DNA of 64,000 bases, from positions 1,364,001 to 1,428,000 of the forward strand of contig NC_064678.1 in assembly GCF_023278565.1 (NCBI RefSeq). The letters are read 5' to 3'. The notes below the pieces were generated by a model, which was not told where the DNA came from, did no database searches, and saw only the letters and a program-made list of their open reading frames with translations. The position numbers were made by a program, and so were the translations under genes. Positions 22,351 to 35,279 of this stretch are shown piece after piece; the stretch's first letter is position 1; each line of letters starts with the position of its first letter. Source of the DNA: Colletotrichum lupini. Lineage: Eukaryota > Ascomycota > Sordariomycetes > Glomerellales > Glomerellaceae.

Positions 22351-23963
22351 ATGGCGACGCCGTTCCAAGTCGAGGCTTGGACCGAGTATGCCATCGGCTT
22401 GCTCGTGCTCCTGATACGCATAGTCTATCGGACGAGACTCGTTGGGACCAATTGGGAAGGAGATGATTATTTCGCGGCCATCGCGGTGTTGTTCTGGACG
22501 GTAAGGGTGTCCTCACCTAGCGCACGACCGCTTCGAAGATAGAGTTTGGAGCTGACCCTTGGGTTTCTAGGGCGAGTTGTTGATGCTTGAGATGATCGGT
22601 GAGGATTCCGTTGACAGCCCCCTTACTTCGCGAGATCGGATCAAAATCTAACTTTCTTTCTCTCCGCTTCAGGTCGATATGGTAGTATCACCGGAATGAG
22701 CGATGCGATTGCCCTGACGCTTTCGGACCAACAAAAACAGTCAATCGTCATTGGGAGCAAATGCCTTCTGGCAGGATGGGTTCTCTACGTTACCCTGATC
22801 TGGTGCTTGAAAGCGTGCATGCTTTTTCTCTACATGAGGCTCACGTACGACCCACCAACTAGTCATCCTCCCTGTGGAAGGTTAGCTGACGTTTTGGTTG
22901 ATGGGAAATAGACTTCATTTGCAGCAGCAAAAGATGGTGAAGATAACTGCCGGAGCGTGTGTTCTATGCTACGTTGCCACAGTCCTTGTCATCATGACAA
23001 AGTGCATGCCAGTACACAGGAACTGGCAGATTTATCCATACCCTGGCGGTTCGTTTCTCTCCTCGCTCGATTTTGATGGACCTCAAGTTGACTTGCGGAT
23101 ACAGATGCCTGTGCGCTGAACATTCCTAACTACATTGCACTGGCAATTACCAACGTCACGTATGTCTTTCCGAAGGACACCTCACAGCCCTATGACTTGT
23201 GGAAAATGTTCTGACACGGAGATAGAACCGACATGATGATTCTTTACATCCCAATACCATTGCTATGGTCTTTTCAGATGCCAACGGCCAAGTAAGTCAA
23301 CTCCATGGCAAACTTAGTTTGTTTTAGTTACTAATGATGGTCAGGAAAATTATTTGTTCTTTATGGCTCTGCACAGGCGTCTTCATCATCATTGCCACGC
23401 TTCTCAGGTGCATCCTCTGCCTGCAGGATGCAAAGTCGATCAACCTGGGCACCATTTGGTCCATCAGAGAAACAGTAAGGCCCACGTTCCTCAATCCAAT
23501 TTACCGTGCCCCCCCCCCCCCCCCCCCCTTCCCTCTCCCTTTCTGATCCGGCAAACTCTGATTCCGTTCGTTTACCCCCACTGACCCCGGCTTTTTCCCA
23601 CCTCGACAGTTCGTCGCAATCCTGGCCGTCAACGCCCCGGTCCTGGGTCCCTGGATCGCCAAAAACGCTTCGGCCGTGCGATCCCGCACGTCAAAGAACC
23701 GCTCCAAGACGGGCGGCCAGGAGTCGGCTAATCACATTGTCACGATTGGCGCGAAGAGCAGCAGTCATCGCCTCGATAAACTGACCAAGGATGGTCGCTC
23801 GGCGAATATGGGGTGGACCGAGATTGATAACGACAGCGAGGAGCGCATCATGAAGAGCCTACACGACGTATCGGTTTCGGCTAAGCGTTCGGACGAGGAG
23901 ATTCGCAGTAATACGGGCAACATCCATGTCAAGACTACGTTTGAGATCTCGAGGATGGCGTAG
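22351..23963 (+). CDS. Seven-helix fungal rhodopsin-domain (PTH11-like) membrane protein, 8 exons
   Basis: Exons 22351-22500, 22571-22598, 22673-22844, 22912-23048, 23105-23159, 23226-23291, 23345-23474 and 23610-23963 join in frame to 363 residues, each intron having GT-AG ends. Seven hydrophobic segments are visible, from YAIGLLVLLIRIVY near residue 13 to FVAILAVNAPVLGPWI near 250. Family landmarks are FWTGELLMLE, CLKACMLFLYMRL, and TDMMILYIPIPLLW after the fourth and fifth helices. About 100 cytoplasmic, charged, Ser/Lys-rich residues follow. Members are plasma-membrane proteins, and some PTH11-type relatives sense surface cues. The ligand is unknown. It is divergently placed from the aldoxime dehydratase. 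Intron 7 contains a C20 run. Confidence 0.88.
23509..23528 (+). repeat. Poly-C tract (20 C) inside an intron
   Basis: Twenty consecutive C residues lie in the 135-bp seventh intron of the rhodopsin-like gene, followed by a pyrimidine-rich run. Its length may be unstable or miscalled by sequencing. Confidence 0.9.
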
Positions 23964-25842
23964 GGCTTGGGTCGGCGAGAGAAAACACCACGATATCCAT
24001 GTTAGATAATGTACAGTAAACGATTAGCTTGTAATTAGTGTACAAGCCCGCCTCAAAGGCGTTGGAACTTTGGTTCGTAATATGAAGAGGAACCTTGACA
24101 CGTCATGGCCATGAATGTTTTTGGTGTCAGTGCGAGTCTATGATCACATATGCGTTTTCTGGCCCTCTTCTTTAGAGCGATTGTTATCGCGTCTTGGTTT
24201 AGACCAATACTCTGGCGCCAACGCTTTTGTTCTAGCTGTGCGACCGGAACACTCCAGAATCCCACGAGTCGAGACATCCCAGGATCCGGCTTAGTGCCAC
24301 TCGCTTCTGGTGCGCGGCCAAGTGATGGAACCACGTTTAACGGATGTCTTCCGCGCTATAGGTCAATATCGGCTTGCGGGGTACTCAGGTCCGCCCAGAT
24401 AGGCAAACAACAGTTACAACACCCATGGAGCTGAACCGATGAAGGTTCTCGGATTTCTTGGTACTCGGTAGATGGACAGGAGGTTGAAGAAAGCGGGACT
24501 GCGGAGGGATCCACTCCGCAGGTCCGCAACACACCTGATTGGACGGAACACAACAACACCTCGTCCTTGTATCCTGCAGGATAACATCGCGATCTCTTCC
24601 AAACCTTGGTCTTCGAATTCATGATGTGCTGTTCATGAGTAAGAATCCCGGCCACTTGATGTATCATATATGATAGTTACTAAGGCTGTGATAGTTGCTG
24701 CAACCTGCTGGAGTCCTGCCAGGTCTCGTCTCCGTCCGCCAGGCTTCGTGAATCGTGTAGCGCCTGAGATGACGAGCATGTACCCTTCTCATTCAGGGGC
24801 ACTAGACATGGAGGTTGGTTAAAAGCCGTCTTGGAGAACGAAACCCTCTTTCTTGATTGTTGTGGCCAGAAAACCTTCCATTTTCCGATGTCAAGTCGAG
24901 CTGTTCATTTTCCCGTTCTTTGCTTAATTCGATTCGCGTTGCACAAGACATGAAATGAAGACTATTCCTGACCATTGTGCCCGGACGCAAGAATCAGAAT
25001 TTGGACCCTTTGGTGCTGGGGTGCTCTCGCCATGATTGCGGAACAGCATTACCCGGCCCTTCGGCAGATTGGCGCAACCTGGCGTAACAACATTGAACTA
25101 AGCCCGGAGCTCCACTCACCAGATCTTGGAAGACCCCAAATCACCCTCTATCAATAAGCAACCACATATGCTATGATTGCAAAGATGTCTTTGACAGATT
25201 CATTGGCCGAGCGAAATGACCCTCCCTTCGACATTCGGTACAGTTCGCCCAGAGCCGCGAGCCGAGTCCAAACCGCACTACAAACTACCGAAACAGCGAG
25301 ATTCAATATCAGATAGCAAGAAGCAGGTGGCTGGATCTACACAGACACTGTCGTTGACTCACGACCGAAGAATATGGTCCTTTCTAGACCGAGCCGCAGG
25401 GGATGTCGAGAGGTTGCGGCTCTCCTAAGAGGCTACCGCCTGCAGGCTACCGTTACATTAACTGCCACACCACCGACTGCCACCACACTCCGTCCGTGGT
25501 AGCTTCATATAATATTTTGATTGGAGCGATTCTCGACGAGTTCAGATTCTCGACGAATTCAGATTCCGACAAGGCACCTTCTTTGACCAACAGGTAGCTT
25601 ATGTATCATCAATCGTGAGTGTCCTTACTTACATGAGTTCTTTACGATTTTTGTCTTCCAACATGTTTGGTTAGTCGGCCGAAGCACCGCCCTACTACCA
25701 TAAGGACAATTAGGGAGGCCTATCAATCTCACAATTATACCTCTATCCAGTATAAATGTCGAGAGCAGATATGTAGCAATTTATTCTTCCGCCGTGTGAA
25801 GGACTGGTCTGCATATTCGAGCAATAGTGACCACCAGCAAGC
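23964..25842. other. Gene-poor stretch left of copia copy A
   Basis: Several 60-100-codon frames on both strands overlap one another, and none shows a domain, signal peptide or plausible exon chain. The first part is the 3' flank of the rhodopsin-like gene. Otherwise nothing is seen. Confidence 0.4.
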
Positions 25843-25847
25843 CTACC

Positions 25848-26073
25848 TATTGGATTACGAGGCAGAAAAGGGGCCCTATTAGGTAGTTAGGTAGGGGTGG
25901 TAGGTAGGCAGTCTGGGCCCGTGCAGACGGACCCTTCCACCTACCTATACCCACTGAGGGACCGCGGGCTCTGCCCACGATCTTCCCCTCCTACACACAC
26001 GCAATAGACCTATACTGACCTATTAACCTAGTCGCGACCCAAAAGGTCTAACCTACCTACGTATATACTAATA
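25848..26073 (+). repeat. 5' LTR of copia copy A
   Basis: 226 bp. It differs from the 3' LTR only by transitions, most of them in the last ~55 bp next to the element body. Confidence 0.93.
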
Positions 26074-28539
26074 CTAATTAGTAATTAAATTATATATATA
26101 TTTCTACTATAGGTTAGTAAGGATATAATTATAGAAGAGATAGCCTCGACCTACTTCGCTAGCTATTCCGACTTATTAACTTAGTTCTATCTATCTAACT
26201 AACGATAAGCGGCCTAGTCTATACTATTTTAGCTCTCCTCTATTATTACTAGCCGACGACTAATTAACTAGTCGTAGGCCGTTAAGAGCGCGCTTTATTA
26301 CGTACGATCTCTTTTATTAAGACTATTATTATAAAAGGATTAACTACTTTATTATTACTATTAACCTCGCTTCTACTATTAATATTATCTTCGCTAGCCT
26401 TATTACTATTACTAACTTCCCTCCGATCGAACTACTCGCGGAAGAATTTATTTTAAATATATTACGGCTAAGCGCTACTTTAAACTAGTAATAGGTAAAA
26501 GGAAATTAATTACTAAGAGATTAATCCGACGATTACTAGCGTACTAGCGCTTAGTAATAGTAAGACCTTCGGAATTATAAGTACGTTAATAATAAATCTC
26601 TCGCTAATAGCGAAGTGTTCCGAGACACTAAGGAAAAGAAAAGATCTTAATAGTAGTAGTAGTAGGGATTTATTTTATACTACTAATAAATCTACCTCCT
26701 TCTAACCTAACGAAAGCTCCGAGACTAGACTAGTAAAATAAAGTACGAGAAGTGCTAAAAGGAATTGCTAATTAGTAGCTAATAGAATCCTCTATTTATT
26801 ACTAAAAGTACGGTTATAAAAGGCCTTTCTTCCCTTTCTACGACTTTTTACCGACCTTAGTAACCTTCTATCTATATACCTCGTTAAAAGAGTAGAATTT
26901 TCTAACTAGTAATAGTAGCCCGCTCACCGCTATTAAAACGATCGCTATAACCGACCTACTACTCCTTCTAACCTAACTAACGTTATACTATAATTATAAT
27001 ACGATAATTATATCCTACGGTAATCTTTTACTATATAACTTACCTCGTAAATATACTATAGTAACCGCCGGCCTTAGTAATAAGTAAGAAGGGTCTAATA
27101 ATTAGTTAATATTACCTCCGGCCTACCTATACTTTTAAATTATAGAACTATACCTAATTCTAATTCGCTAATAGGACTACGTTAACCTAACTTAATAGGG
27201 CTTATTTAATATTATACCCGCCCTTACGAACGATAAAAAGCTTAATACCTTTATCCTCTATATAATAGGATACTACTATTAAGACGGCCTAACGGGCGAG
27301 GAGCTATAAAAGGACTTTAAGACCGACTTCTAAAGCTAGGAAGTAGGGGACTTTTTAAGAGTAGAAAGTACGATTCTTAAGAAGCTAAGAGACTTTTTTA
27401 TAAATAACGGTATTAATCTAACGATTAGAAATCGTAGTTAAATAGTAAAAAAGATCGCTAGCGCCCTTAATACTTAATACTTCCCTATTTAAACTTTTAA
27501 AGAGATCGTAGCTTACCGTAGCCGTATTAAATACTTTAATATATTATATTACGATCCTTACTTCCTCTACTCACTGCTCCCATAGCTAATAAATACTAAT
27601 AATCTTATTTAATAAGCTAGAGAGATAGTAAGGGAATCCTTATAACCCTAACTCGCTTAATCCTAGTAATTAAGATTCCGACCTTAGCCTTATTATTAAC
27701 TAACCGACCTACCGCCTCTTTAAAAAGAAGAGGAGGAAGAACTAAAGAATAAAGTTATTATTACCTAATAGCGAAATCTACCCCGTTAGACACTATACTT
27801 CGATATAAAAACTAAAGACGATATTATACCTAATACCCGCTAATTAATTAACCTCGCTAAGCTCTATAATAATAAGAATAAGTATAATAACGAGAAGTAC
27901 GATATCTTTAGTAAAAAGCTTCGGATCTTTAAAGTACTATACTAACGGGCGGGAATTAGCGGACGATACTATTCCGGTACTTTCCTAAACATACTTAAGG
28001 GAAGGGCGTTAACTTTTTACTTTGACTAACTTAATAATACCTCTAACCCGCTTAGTTTCGACATAATATATTAAAAGACTAAAGAATATTTCGAGCCGCC
28101 TACGAGCTATTAAAACTACCTCGCTAAGCTCTATAACCTCTATTAATACTCTATAGTTCGCGAGAACCTAGGTAAGTCGAATTAATAAATTTTATAAGCG
28201 CTAATTAACCGTATTATAATCCTCTACGAAGCGCTAGCTACTTAGGGATCTATCTTTAATATAAGCAACTAACTCCTCTATTACGTAAGTAGTATATTAG
28301 AATATAGACTTACTATACTTAACCCGGTACTTATATTTACTAGTATTTACTACTAGCTTAGTACTTCGATTAATACTATAGAGAGAGAGCGCGACCGCAA
28401 TAAGTAGTAGTATTTCTAAAATAGTACTTATAATAAAGAGGTCCCCGCTACTTACTAAACCGACCGTACTTACGGTAGCTCTAGTAAAAAGACCCGATTT
28501 AACAAGCGGAATTAACATAGCCGCGGCACTACTAATAAA

Positions 28540-31500
28540 AAGTATTTCGTCTATTATAAAACCGGCTATTAGTTAACTAAGCACTTAGAAAAAGAGCGAC
28601 GTTAGGTATATAAGAAGTATAAAGATAGTAAGAAAAGAAATAAGAGATCTATACCGAGCTTATACTTATAGTTCTTTACTTTTTATAAAAGAACCGCCCC
28701 TACTAATAACGATAATAATAATACTATAATTTAATACTTTAATAGCCTCGACTTTAACTATAAAAATAACTACGAGGACGAAGTCTAGATCTTAATAATA
28801 TACCTCACGACTACTACTAGTAATAGAACTTTTATAAACATCCTTACTACCTAGGTAATAGAGCATAGCCTTATTAATACTACCTCTATTAACGAGTTAA
28901 CTAAACCTATAGAACTAGCGACCTCTTTCTTATTAAATAGGAGGTACTTATTAGAGGACTTCTAAGGTATTATACCTAATACTAGCGCTACGGAATTCTT
29001 AACTACGGGCTACCCTTAACTCCTCGTATTATAGTAGCGACGACCTAAAGTTACTCTCGACACCTCTAGAGCCGGCGAAGTAAGTATTTAATTTAGTAAC
29101 GGCGAACCCGTAAGGTTATTAAGATCTATAGTCGTTAGCACCCTATTTAGTAATATTACTTTTTACGTTTTACTAACTAACACTCCTTTCTTATACTACC
29201 TAAGGGATATAGATAAGCTAAGAGTATACTTTAATAATATTAATAACCTACTAGTTAAGGGAGATATTATAGTACCTATTATTCGTAAATAGGGATACCC
29301 TTAGCTTCTACTCCTCGACGATAAAAAAGCTATTACTAACTACCTAACGGAGGGCGAATTACGCTACTTATATCGGCGCTTTAGCTACCCTTCGGTTCCT
29401 CGTCTCCTAAAGCTACTCTAGTAGTCTAGTAACGATATAAAAATCGCAGCCCTCGAGAAGCTTACGAAGATTTGTTAATAATACTAACTTAACGCTACTA
29501 CCCCTAGCCGATTTAAATTTACCCTACGAGATAATTACGATTTTAATTATAAAGTCGTAATTAACGTAATATACTTAATAAATTATAAAGGTACTAACCG
29601 ACTAGTACTTTACGTCGTCGATACTACTACTTCTTTTTAAGTAGTAAGGTTCCTCGCGGATATAACTACGAAGTATATATAAGAAGCTCTTTAGCTATAT
29701 TAAATCGACGTTTACCTCGGTCCGCTAGACTAAATTATTATAGATACTAATAAGAACTTTAGCGCCGCAGAGTTTAAATCTTTTACTAGATCTATATTTA
29801 TTAAGGTTAAAGAAGTACCTATTGAAGCTTATAATAGTATTAATAAGGCTAAGAGATACTACGCAGTACTTAAAAAGGTATACGATATTATTCGAAATAA
29901 GTGCCTATTAATAAGCGCAGAGGCTATACTTTAGGCCGTAATTAAAGTAGTTAACGATATAGTTAGCCTAAATAGCCTCGTTCTTATACTCCTCGTTTTT
30001 AGAGCTTTTCCGCGCACTTTTAATAAATCTCTACCGTCGCTAAATATTACCTAACGTATAGAAGTAGTTAAGAAAGTAATAAGGGAAGTCCGCAGACTTT
30101 ATATTAATAAGTAAGTAAGCGAGGCACTAGCTATTTAAAACGGACTAAATATTTCTTATACTATTAATTTACTACTATAATTAAATATTAAAGTCTAGTG
30201 AGAAAGTAAGGGATAAAAAGGCCTATTTAAGCTCGTTTTAATAAATAGTACTACTTACGTAGTAAAATTGCCTCACGGCCTAATAAGCTTCCGGGCTACT
30301 ATAATTAAACCCTAGTACTCGGAGAAGGTCGACCCCGAGCCGCCGGCTACGATAATAGAGCACGTTAATTACTTATTAATCCCCGCGGTTAACTAGCTAA
30401 CTAATAATAGCGCCGCTATAAACAAAGTCCTTAATAAAATCGTTATTATAGTTAACGACGACCCTTTATTACGGAGTAGGAGGACTAAAAGAATATTAAT
30501 ACGGCGCGGCCGTAGTAATACTTTTATAACTACGACCTACTTTATATTTAAAGAGGAGGCAAATCTTAAACTAGCTACTAAGCTCCGTAATAAGGGTATT
30601 ATTACTACCTTAAGAGTACCTTTTATAAAATCTATTAATAAGGAGCTTTTAGGACTAATAAAGAGAGGGGTAATTAAATTCGTCTAACTTAGCCCTAAAT
30701 ATAGGGATATAAAGATATTTAAGTCTCGATTCGTCGACGAGATTAAGAACCTAGGACTTAACCTTATTAAAAAGTTTTACTTAGTTATATAAGGGTATAA
30801 TAACGAGGAGAAAAAGGAGATCCTTACGTAATCGCCGATAATCTAAAGAACTAATTAACGTCTAATCCTTGCCCTAGCCCCGACCCTAATCCGGGAAGGC
30901 TACGTCGTCTAGTTATAAGATATTACTTAAGTATATATATAATCGAGCTAACCTCTTTACTATAAGGTTTTTGCCTAATTACTAGCTCGGATCCGTTATC
31001 TACACCCTAAGGGCACTATTTTATACGTTATATAGCTACTATACGGTTTCGTAAAATCTAGTACTTATTAGTAAGTAATATATAGTAAGTATTATTTAAA
31101 GATGCTCTAAATAATAATATCTACGTTCGATCTATGCTTACTAATCTCGATAAAAGAAAGCGGATCATTCGGTATTATTAGTATATAAACCGATAATACT
31201 ATTAGATTATTAAATAAGACTTTTAGTTAAAAAGAAGAAACCGAGCTTAAGCGCACTAAGCTACTAGCTAAACTAAAGTAGTAACTATCGGCCGACGAGC
31301 CGCTTATTTTTAATAGCGGGATTATTTTATTAAAAAGTATTAATATAGTACTTAGATAGAAGAACTAGGGAAAGAAGCTTAAGTAGGTTAACCCTTTAGT
31401 ATTAGATGCTAAATAATAATTCGTTAAGTAGCGAGCTCGAGGTACTTATATTATATTAATTTACTAACTAGAGGTAGCTTTTAATACGTTATTTACTACT

Positions 31501-32150
31501 TAATACTAAGTAGATCCGTTATTTACTAACTACGCTACGCTAAACCGTCGTATTAAATAGTAAATAAAATACTTAGACCGAGGGCTTATATTTATATTAT
31601 TAAATCTAACTATAGCTAAACTCTTCGTCTTTATAAATAGGTTATTCGTAAATAACGCTAATTATACCTCATAGCTAAGTTATATTATTATCCTTGCGAA
31701 TAAAGAACAGACTAACGAGAGCTTTACGATTAATAGTAATATTATTTACTATAGCTCTACGAAGAGCAAAAGGATTATCCGGAGCGTACTAATATTAGAG
31801 GTTTACGGAATAGTCGTAAGCGTTAACGTTACCTATACTATCTTAACTACCTTAGACCTTATTACCGAATAACTCGACGTTCCGAAGATCTCTACTATAG
31901 TCTATATAGATTTATACTTACTATATAAATACCTCGTTAAGCTAGGTATTACAAAAGAAAAGCGCCTTATAATAAATATTATAGTACTTAGGTAATTATA
32001 TAAACGCTACGAGCTCTATAAAATCCGTTAAATTAGCGGCGACGATAACCTAGCCGACGGGTTTATAAAGAGCATACCGAACAAGTCCCTTAAACAATTC
32101 GTTAGTAAAGGAATTATTATAGTTAAAATAGAAGGATAGGTAATATGTAG
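28540..32150 (+). pseudogene. Gag-pol relic of copia copy A
   Basis: Reading through stops on the plus strand: at 28540-28584 a zinc-knuckle-like segment (spacing x2, x4, x4) has Tyr at its three expected Cys positions and keeps the His. Integrase tail fragments (LLVFRAFPRTF) lie near 30000. GVIKFV, followed by a KIFKSRFVDEIK-type reverse transcriptase start, lies near 30670-30750. The active-site segment reads T-D-N at 31189-31197. RNase H shows YSSTKSKRIIRSVLISEVYG near 31750 and ends with ISGDDNLADGFIKS near 32040. No intact ORF survives. Confidence 0.8.
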
Positions 32151-32531
32151 TTAAAATAGTAGTATATTATAAGTAGTAAGTCGTCTAGCGAACGTATACG
32201 CCTCTCGGGCTTTAGCTTAAAGAGAAACGCACGTATTTAGGGCGTAGTTAGACTAATAAAAAGCTCTTTTTTAACTATACTAAATTTAATAATTTCCGAG
32301 GAGTTTAGGTATATAGATTATATATATTAGAAGATTAGGAAGCAATCGGAAGGAGGGAATACTAAAATCTCTATACGAATAATTATAATAGAAGCTATAC
32401 TAAAATTTTAGTATACGGCTTTAGGTACTTCCGAACAGGGGATTAACTATAGATTCTACTACTAGTTCTCGCTAGCGGGGGACCTAGCCCCTATTCCAGC
32501 CTTTTCTATTATAAAAGTAGAAGACTGCTAA

Positions 32532-32757
32532 TGTTGGATTACGAGGCAGAAAAGGGGCCCTATTAGGTAGTTAGGTAGGGGTGGTAGGTAGGCAGTCTGG
32601 GCCCGTGCAGACGGACCCTTCCACCTACCTATACCCACTGAGGGACCGCGGGCTCTGCCCACGATCTTCCCCTCCTATACACACGCAATAGACCTATACT
32701 GACCTATTGACCTAGTCGCGACCCAAAAGGTCTGACCTGCCTACGTGTATACCAACA
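32532..32757 (+). repeat. 3' LTR of copia copy A
   Basis: 226 bp. It starts TGTTGGATTA and ends ACCAACA. It appears unmutated and is the best template for the family consensus LTR in this window. Confidence 0.93.
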
Positions 32758-32762
32758 CTACC

Positions 32763-33429
32763 TTATCTAACTAGTGTAGGTCATCAAAGTCCAATCTTCA
32801 CCGAAGGTTGACATATATACACCTGTCGTGATTGAGTAAACATGTAACTTTAGGCCGCTCACTCATGGCTTAGGTACAATGACCACACAACACATAAGTC
32901 CCTTCGGCAAAGTTGAGTCCACCACTCTAACTCGCAACAATAGATTGACATTGGCATCTCAATGCAATACCTCCTAGACGTCTTTCGCCGCCTGGGCTAC
33001 TACACAAGACACAGCGTGAACCGTGAAGGGGAAGGACTGTAACGTCGCACGCAGGCACCCTAGCCCTAAAGAAGCAGTAAGGCAGGTTCATCGAGTCAGT
33101 GAGGAACGCCAACCGAGAGAGAACACCAAACGACGAGAAGACCCTTCCATTAGGCATTCTTAATTGTGTGAACATGAGGATGACGACTTGAATTCCTACC
33201 TCGACATGATTGTTCTCTAAAGGACAAAACTTCCGAAGGTCTCGCAGGATGACTGTTGATCAACGAACGGTAAATGACCTCGATCCGGTAACATATCTAA
33301 GTAATTAAAGTGGCTTCCGAGCAGACTCAATCCCAGGGATTGCAATAATGGTCCAAGCCGTAGCAGAACTTCACGTGAATGTCATCTGAAGGGGCATGAA
33401 GCCAAACCTCTTTGCACAACAGACGCCAT
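32763..33429. other. Flank right of copia copy A
   Basis: Balanced composition. Only a weak 82-codon minus-strand frame (32927-33175) without domain is present. It may include the 3' remainder of the adjacent pseudogene. Confidence 0.35.
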
Positions 33430-34130
33430 GGCCGGCCATCAGATGTTTTTCCAAGCCAGAAGATCGATCCCTCTTTCTTTGAATGGCTTCAATACGCTTA
33501 GAACTGTCGACCTGTGGTTCTCTGCCCATTCTGCAAGATCCGGGAACAAATCTGCAGGGATGCTTCAAACACCAGCTTCCATTTCCAGTTCGGCCAGCTC
33601 AGCCTCTGATCCTCTTCCCAGATATTCCTTCGTTCCAATGTCTATTTTGATCAGACGAATGCCGGGGAGATGTTTTTATATCTCAATCTTCGCGGAGTTG
33701 GTTGGCGTAAAGAAGTTGTAATCGCCAACTTAAACTTTGCACATGCGCTCGAGAAGTGGCTTGAGCTCTGCGCTGGGATGCTCTCAAGCATCCCACGCAC
33801 AGTCCTTGCAGATCTAGAACATATCTTTCTTCGGGTTGATGAAGACGAAGTTTGGGATGTTTAACCCATCTGGCGCCAGTCGATACATGAAGTAGAATTT
33901 GCCGAGGACCATGGACCTTATCTTCCGATTGACGCTGTGTGGATTAAGGTCTGTGACAGATAGAAGGGTACCAGTCATGAGCATCTATCAAGTAGAACGA
34001 GACGCCGAGAGCTGTATCGTCGTCCCTATCTAGTCCGAAAGTGATTTCTGATGGATCAGTACTCTCAGCGTGGAGAACGTCATAATCCATAATGTTGAGG
34101 GCAAGCTCGTAAGGCAGATTTGCAGCTCAT
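33430..34130 (-). pseudogene. Decayed protein-coding gene of unknown family
   Basis: The minus strand carries clearly protein-like sequence broken by stops. From about 33945 downward the frame reads RKIRSMVLGKFYFMYRLAPD, then NIPNFVFINPKKDMF, then stop, then ICKDCAWDA, and later TGTKEYLG-like segments and AELAELEMEAG to LLAWKNI. It contains at least six in-frame stops, most explainable as C-to-T or G-to-A changes. The upstream portion (about 33960-34125: YELALNIMDYDVLHAESTDP, FYLIDAHDW) is in another frame, implying an intron or frameshift. I do not recognise the family. Its nearness to copia copy A suggests RIP spread into flanking unique sequence, but ordinary decay is possible. Confidence 0.5.
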
Positions 34131-35279
34131 CGAGTATAGGCAAAGTAGCTGCTGCCTCTGGTTCGATCTCTGCAGTGCTAAGCGCAAAGAGATTCTTATC
34201 GTTAGCCCTCATTTCGATGATGCCTGGTCACTGGCACGGTGACTGGTAATGGCCGTTGGCTTCTGGCGTTTGGAAAACTTATCCTGGCATTGATGGTGGA
34301 AGTTTGTATTACACAAGAAGATAGACAAGGTATGGCCAGTTGTTCTCCCGGTGCTTGAGACACGGCCAAATCGCCAGATGTTTCGGCCACTGCCCTCGAT
34401 CTGGTCAGGGAACCGGCGACCAAATATAAACCCAAGGTCTCGAGGCGATTTGATTGAGGACGAACTTCAGAGGAGAGAGACTAGCAGGAGGATATTTATC
34501 AGTTGATGTAGGTGGGCGAGATGTTTTCAAGAGCCCAAGGCGGCGGCACTCCCGTGGTCTAAAGTAAGCCCAAGCTAGGTAGGTACTAACCTAAGGCAAG
34601 GTGGGAGAGGTATGAACAGCACCTTCCTCCCCAGTTTCCCTACCTATGTACCTCGGTCACATGACGGTTGAATCAGATAACAAATTCTCAGGAAGGCGTC
34701 AACTTGTCGGGTGGGAAGGCACGACCAACGCGGTTAGAAAATGGAAGGCACCAATGGTCTCGGTGAAAACAGGCAGGAACAACCCAGACACACAGGAGCA
34801 AAAAGAAACGACTGGAAGGCACACCTTTGATGTTTAGGTAGGAGCGCTTCTGTTCTGAAGCAGATATCCGGAGATGATTTGTTCAAACGGACCTCTTTTG
34901 TCAGGTGGGAGGGCGGTGAACTACTCTGCAGCTTCACCTGCGGCCTACCTATAGACTGTCTCACTTGATCTCTCACTCACCACGGTATATGGAGAATCTC
35001 AATCTTTCTTCCTCTCACAGTTTCCGCTACTTATACAAACGAACTTCTTCTTCTCTACGTTGCTCACTTTTTCCAGGAGGAAAGATCGAGGCCCTTCCTC
35101 CCATCCAACCCATAGGCCTATCGCCCGTTTGCTCCTATCAAAAGGTAGATCCAGCAAGAAACCGGTGAGACGACCATTCTATTTCCTCATCTCTGCTCTA
35201 GCTAATTCATATCTTGCCAGATTTTGTCAACTAAGCAGCGGATCTTCCTCGACAAACCGTCCCTCTCATACCCGTAATC
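34131..35279. promoter_or_regulatory. Upstream region of the hypothetical gene at 35280
   Basis: Pyrimidine-rich runs near 34990-35080 and 35180-35270 precede the ATG, as is common in fungal promoters. Short frames here lack domains. A minus-strand frame at 34202-34435 could be an upstream exon of the neighbouring pseudogene but is not convincing. Confidence 0.4.

Larger units (their letters stand above)
25848..32757 (+). mobile_element. Ty1/copia LTR retrotransposon, copy A
   Basis: A 6,910-bp element with 226-bp LTRs (25848-26073, 32532-32757) and a perfect 5-bp target duplication CTACC (25843-25847, 32758-32762). LTR ends are TGTTGGATTA (TATTGGATTA in the 5' copy) and …ACCAACA. Plus-strand remnants follow copia order: a zinc-knuckle segment near 28540, an integrase C-terminus near 29990-30330, reverse transcriptase near 30650-31300 and RNase H near 31600-32150. 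CA and TG are nearly gone from the body while CG remains common, which indicates RIP. The LTRs, especially the 3' one, are almost untouched. Copy B at 48261-55170 is the same family, inverted. Confidence 0.93.

Noticed and set aside
28297..28518. A hydrophobic 73-codon minus-strand ORF resembling a membrane protein
   Set aside because: It lies inside the gag part of copia copy A on the opposite strand. AT-rich codons give Leu/Ile/Val by chance.
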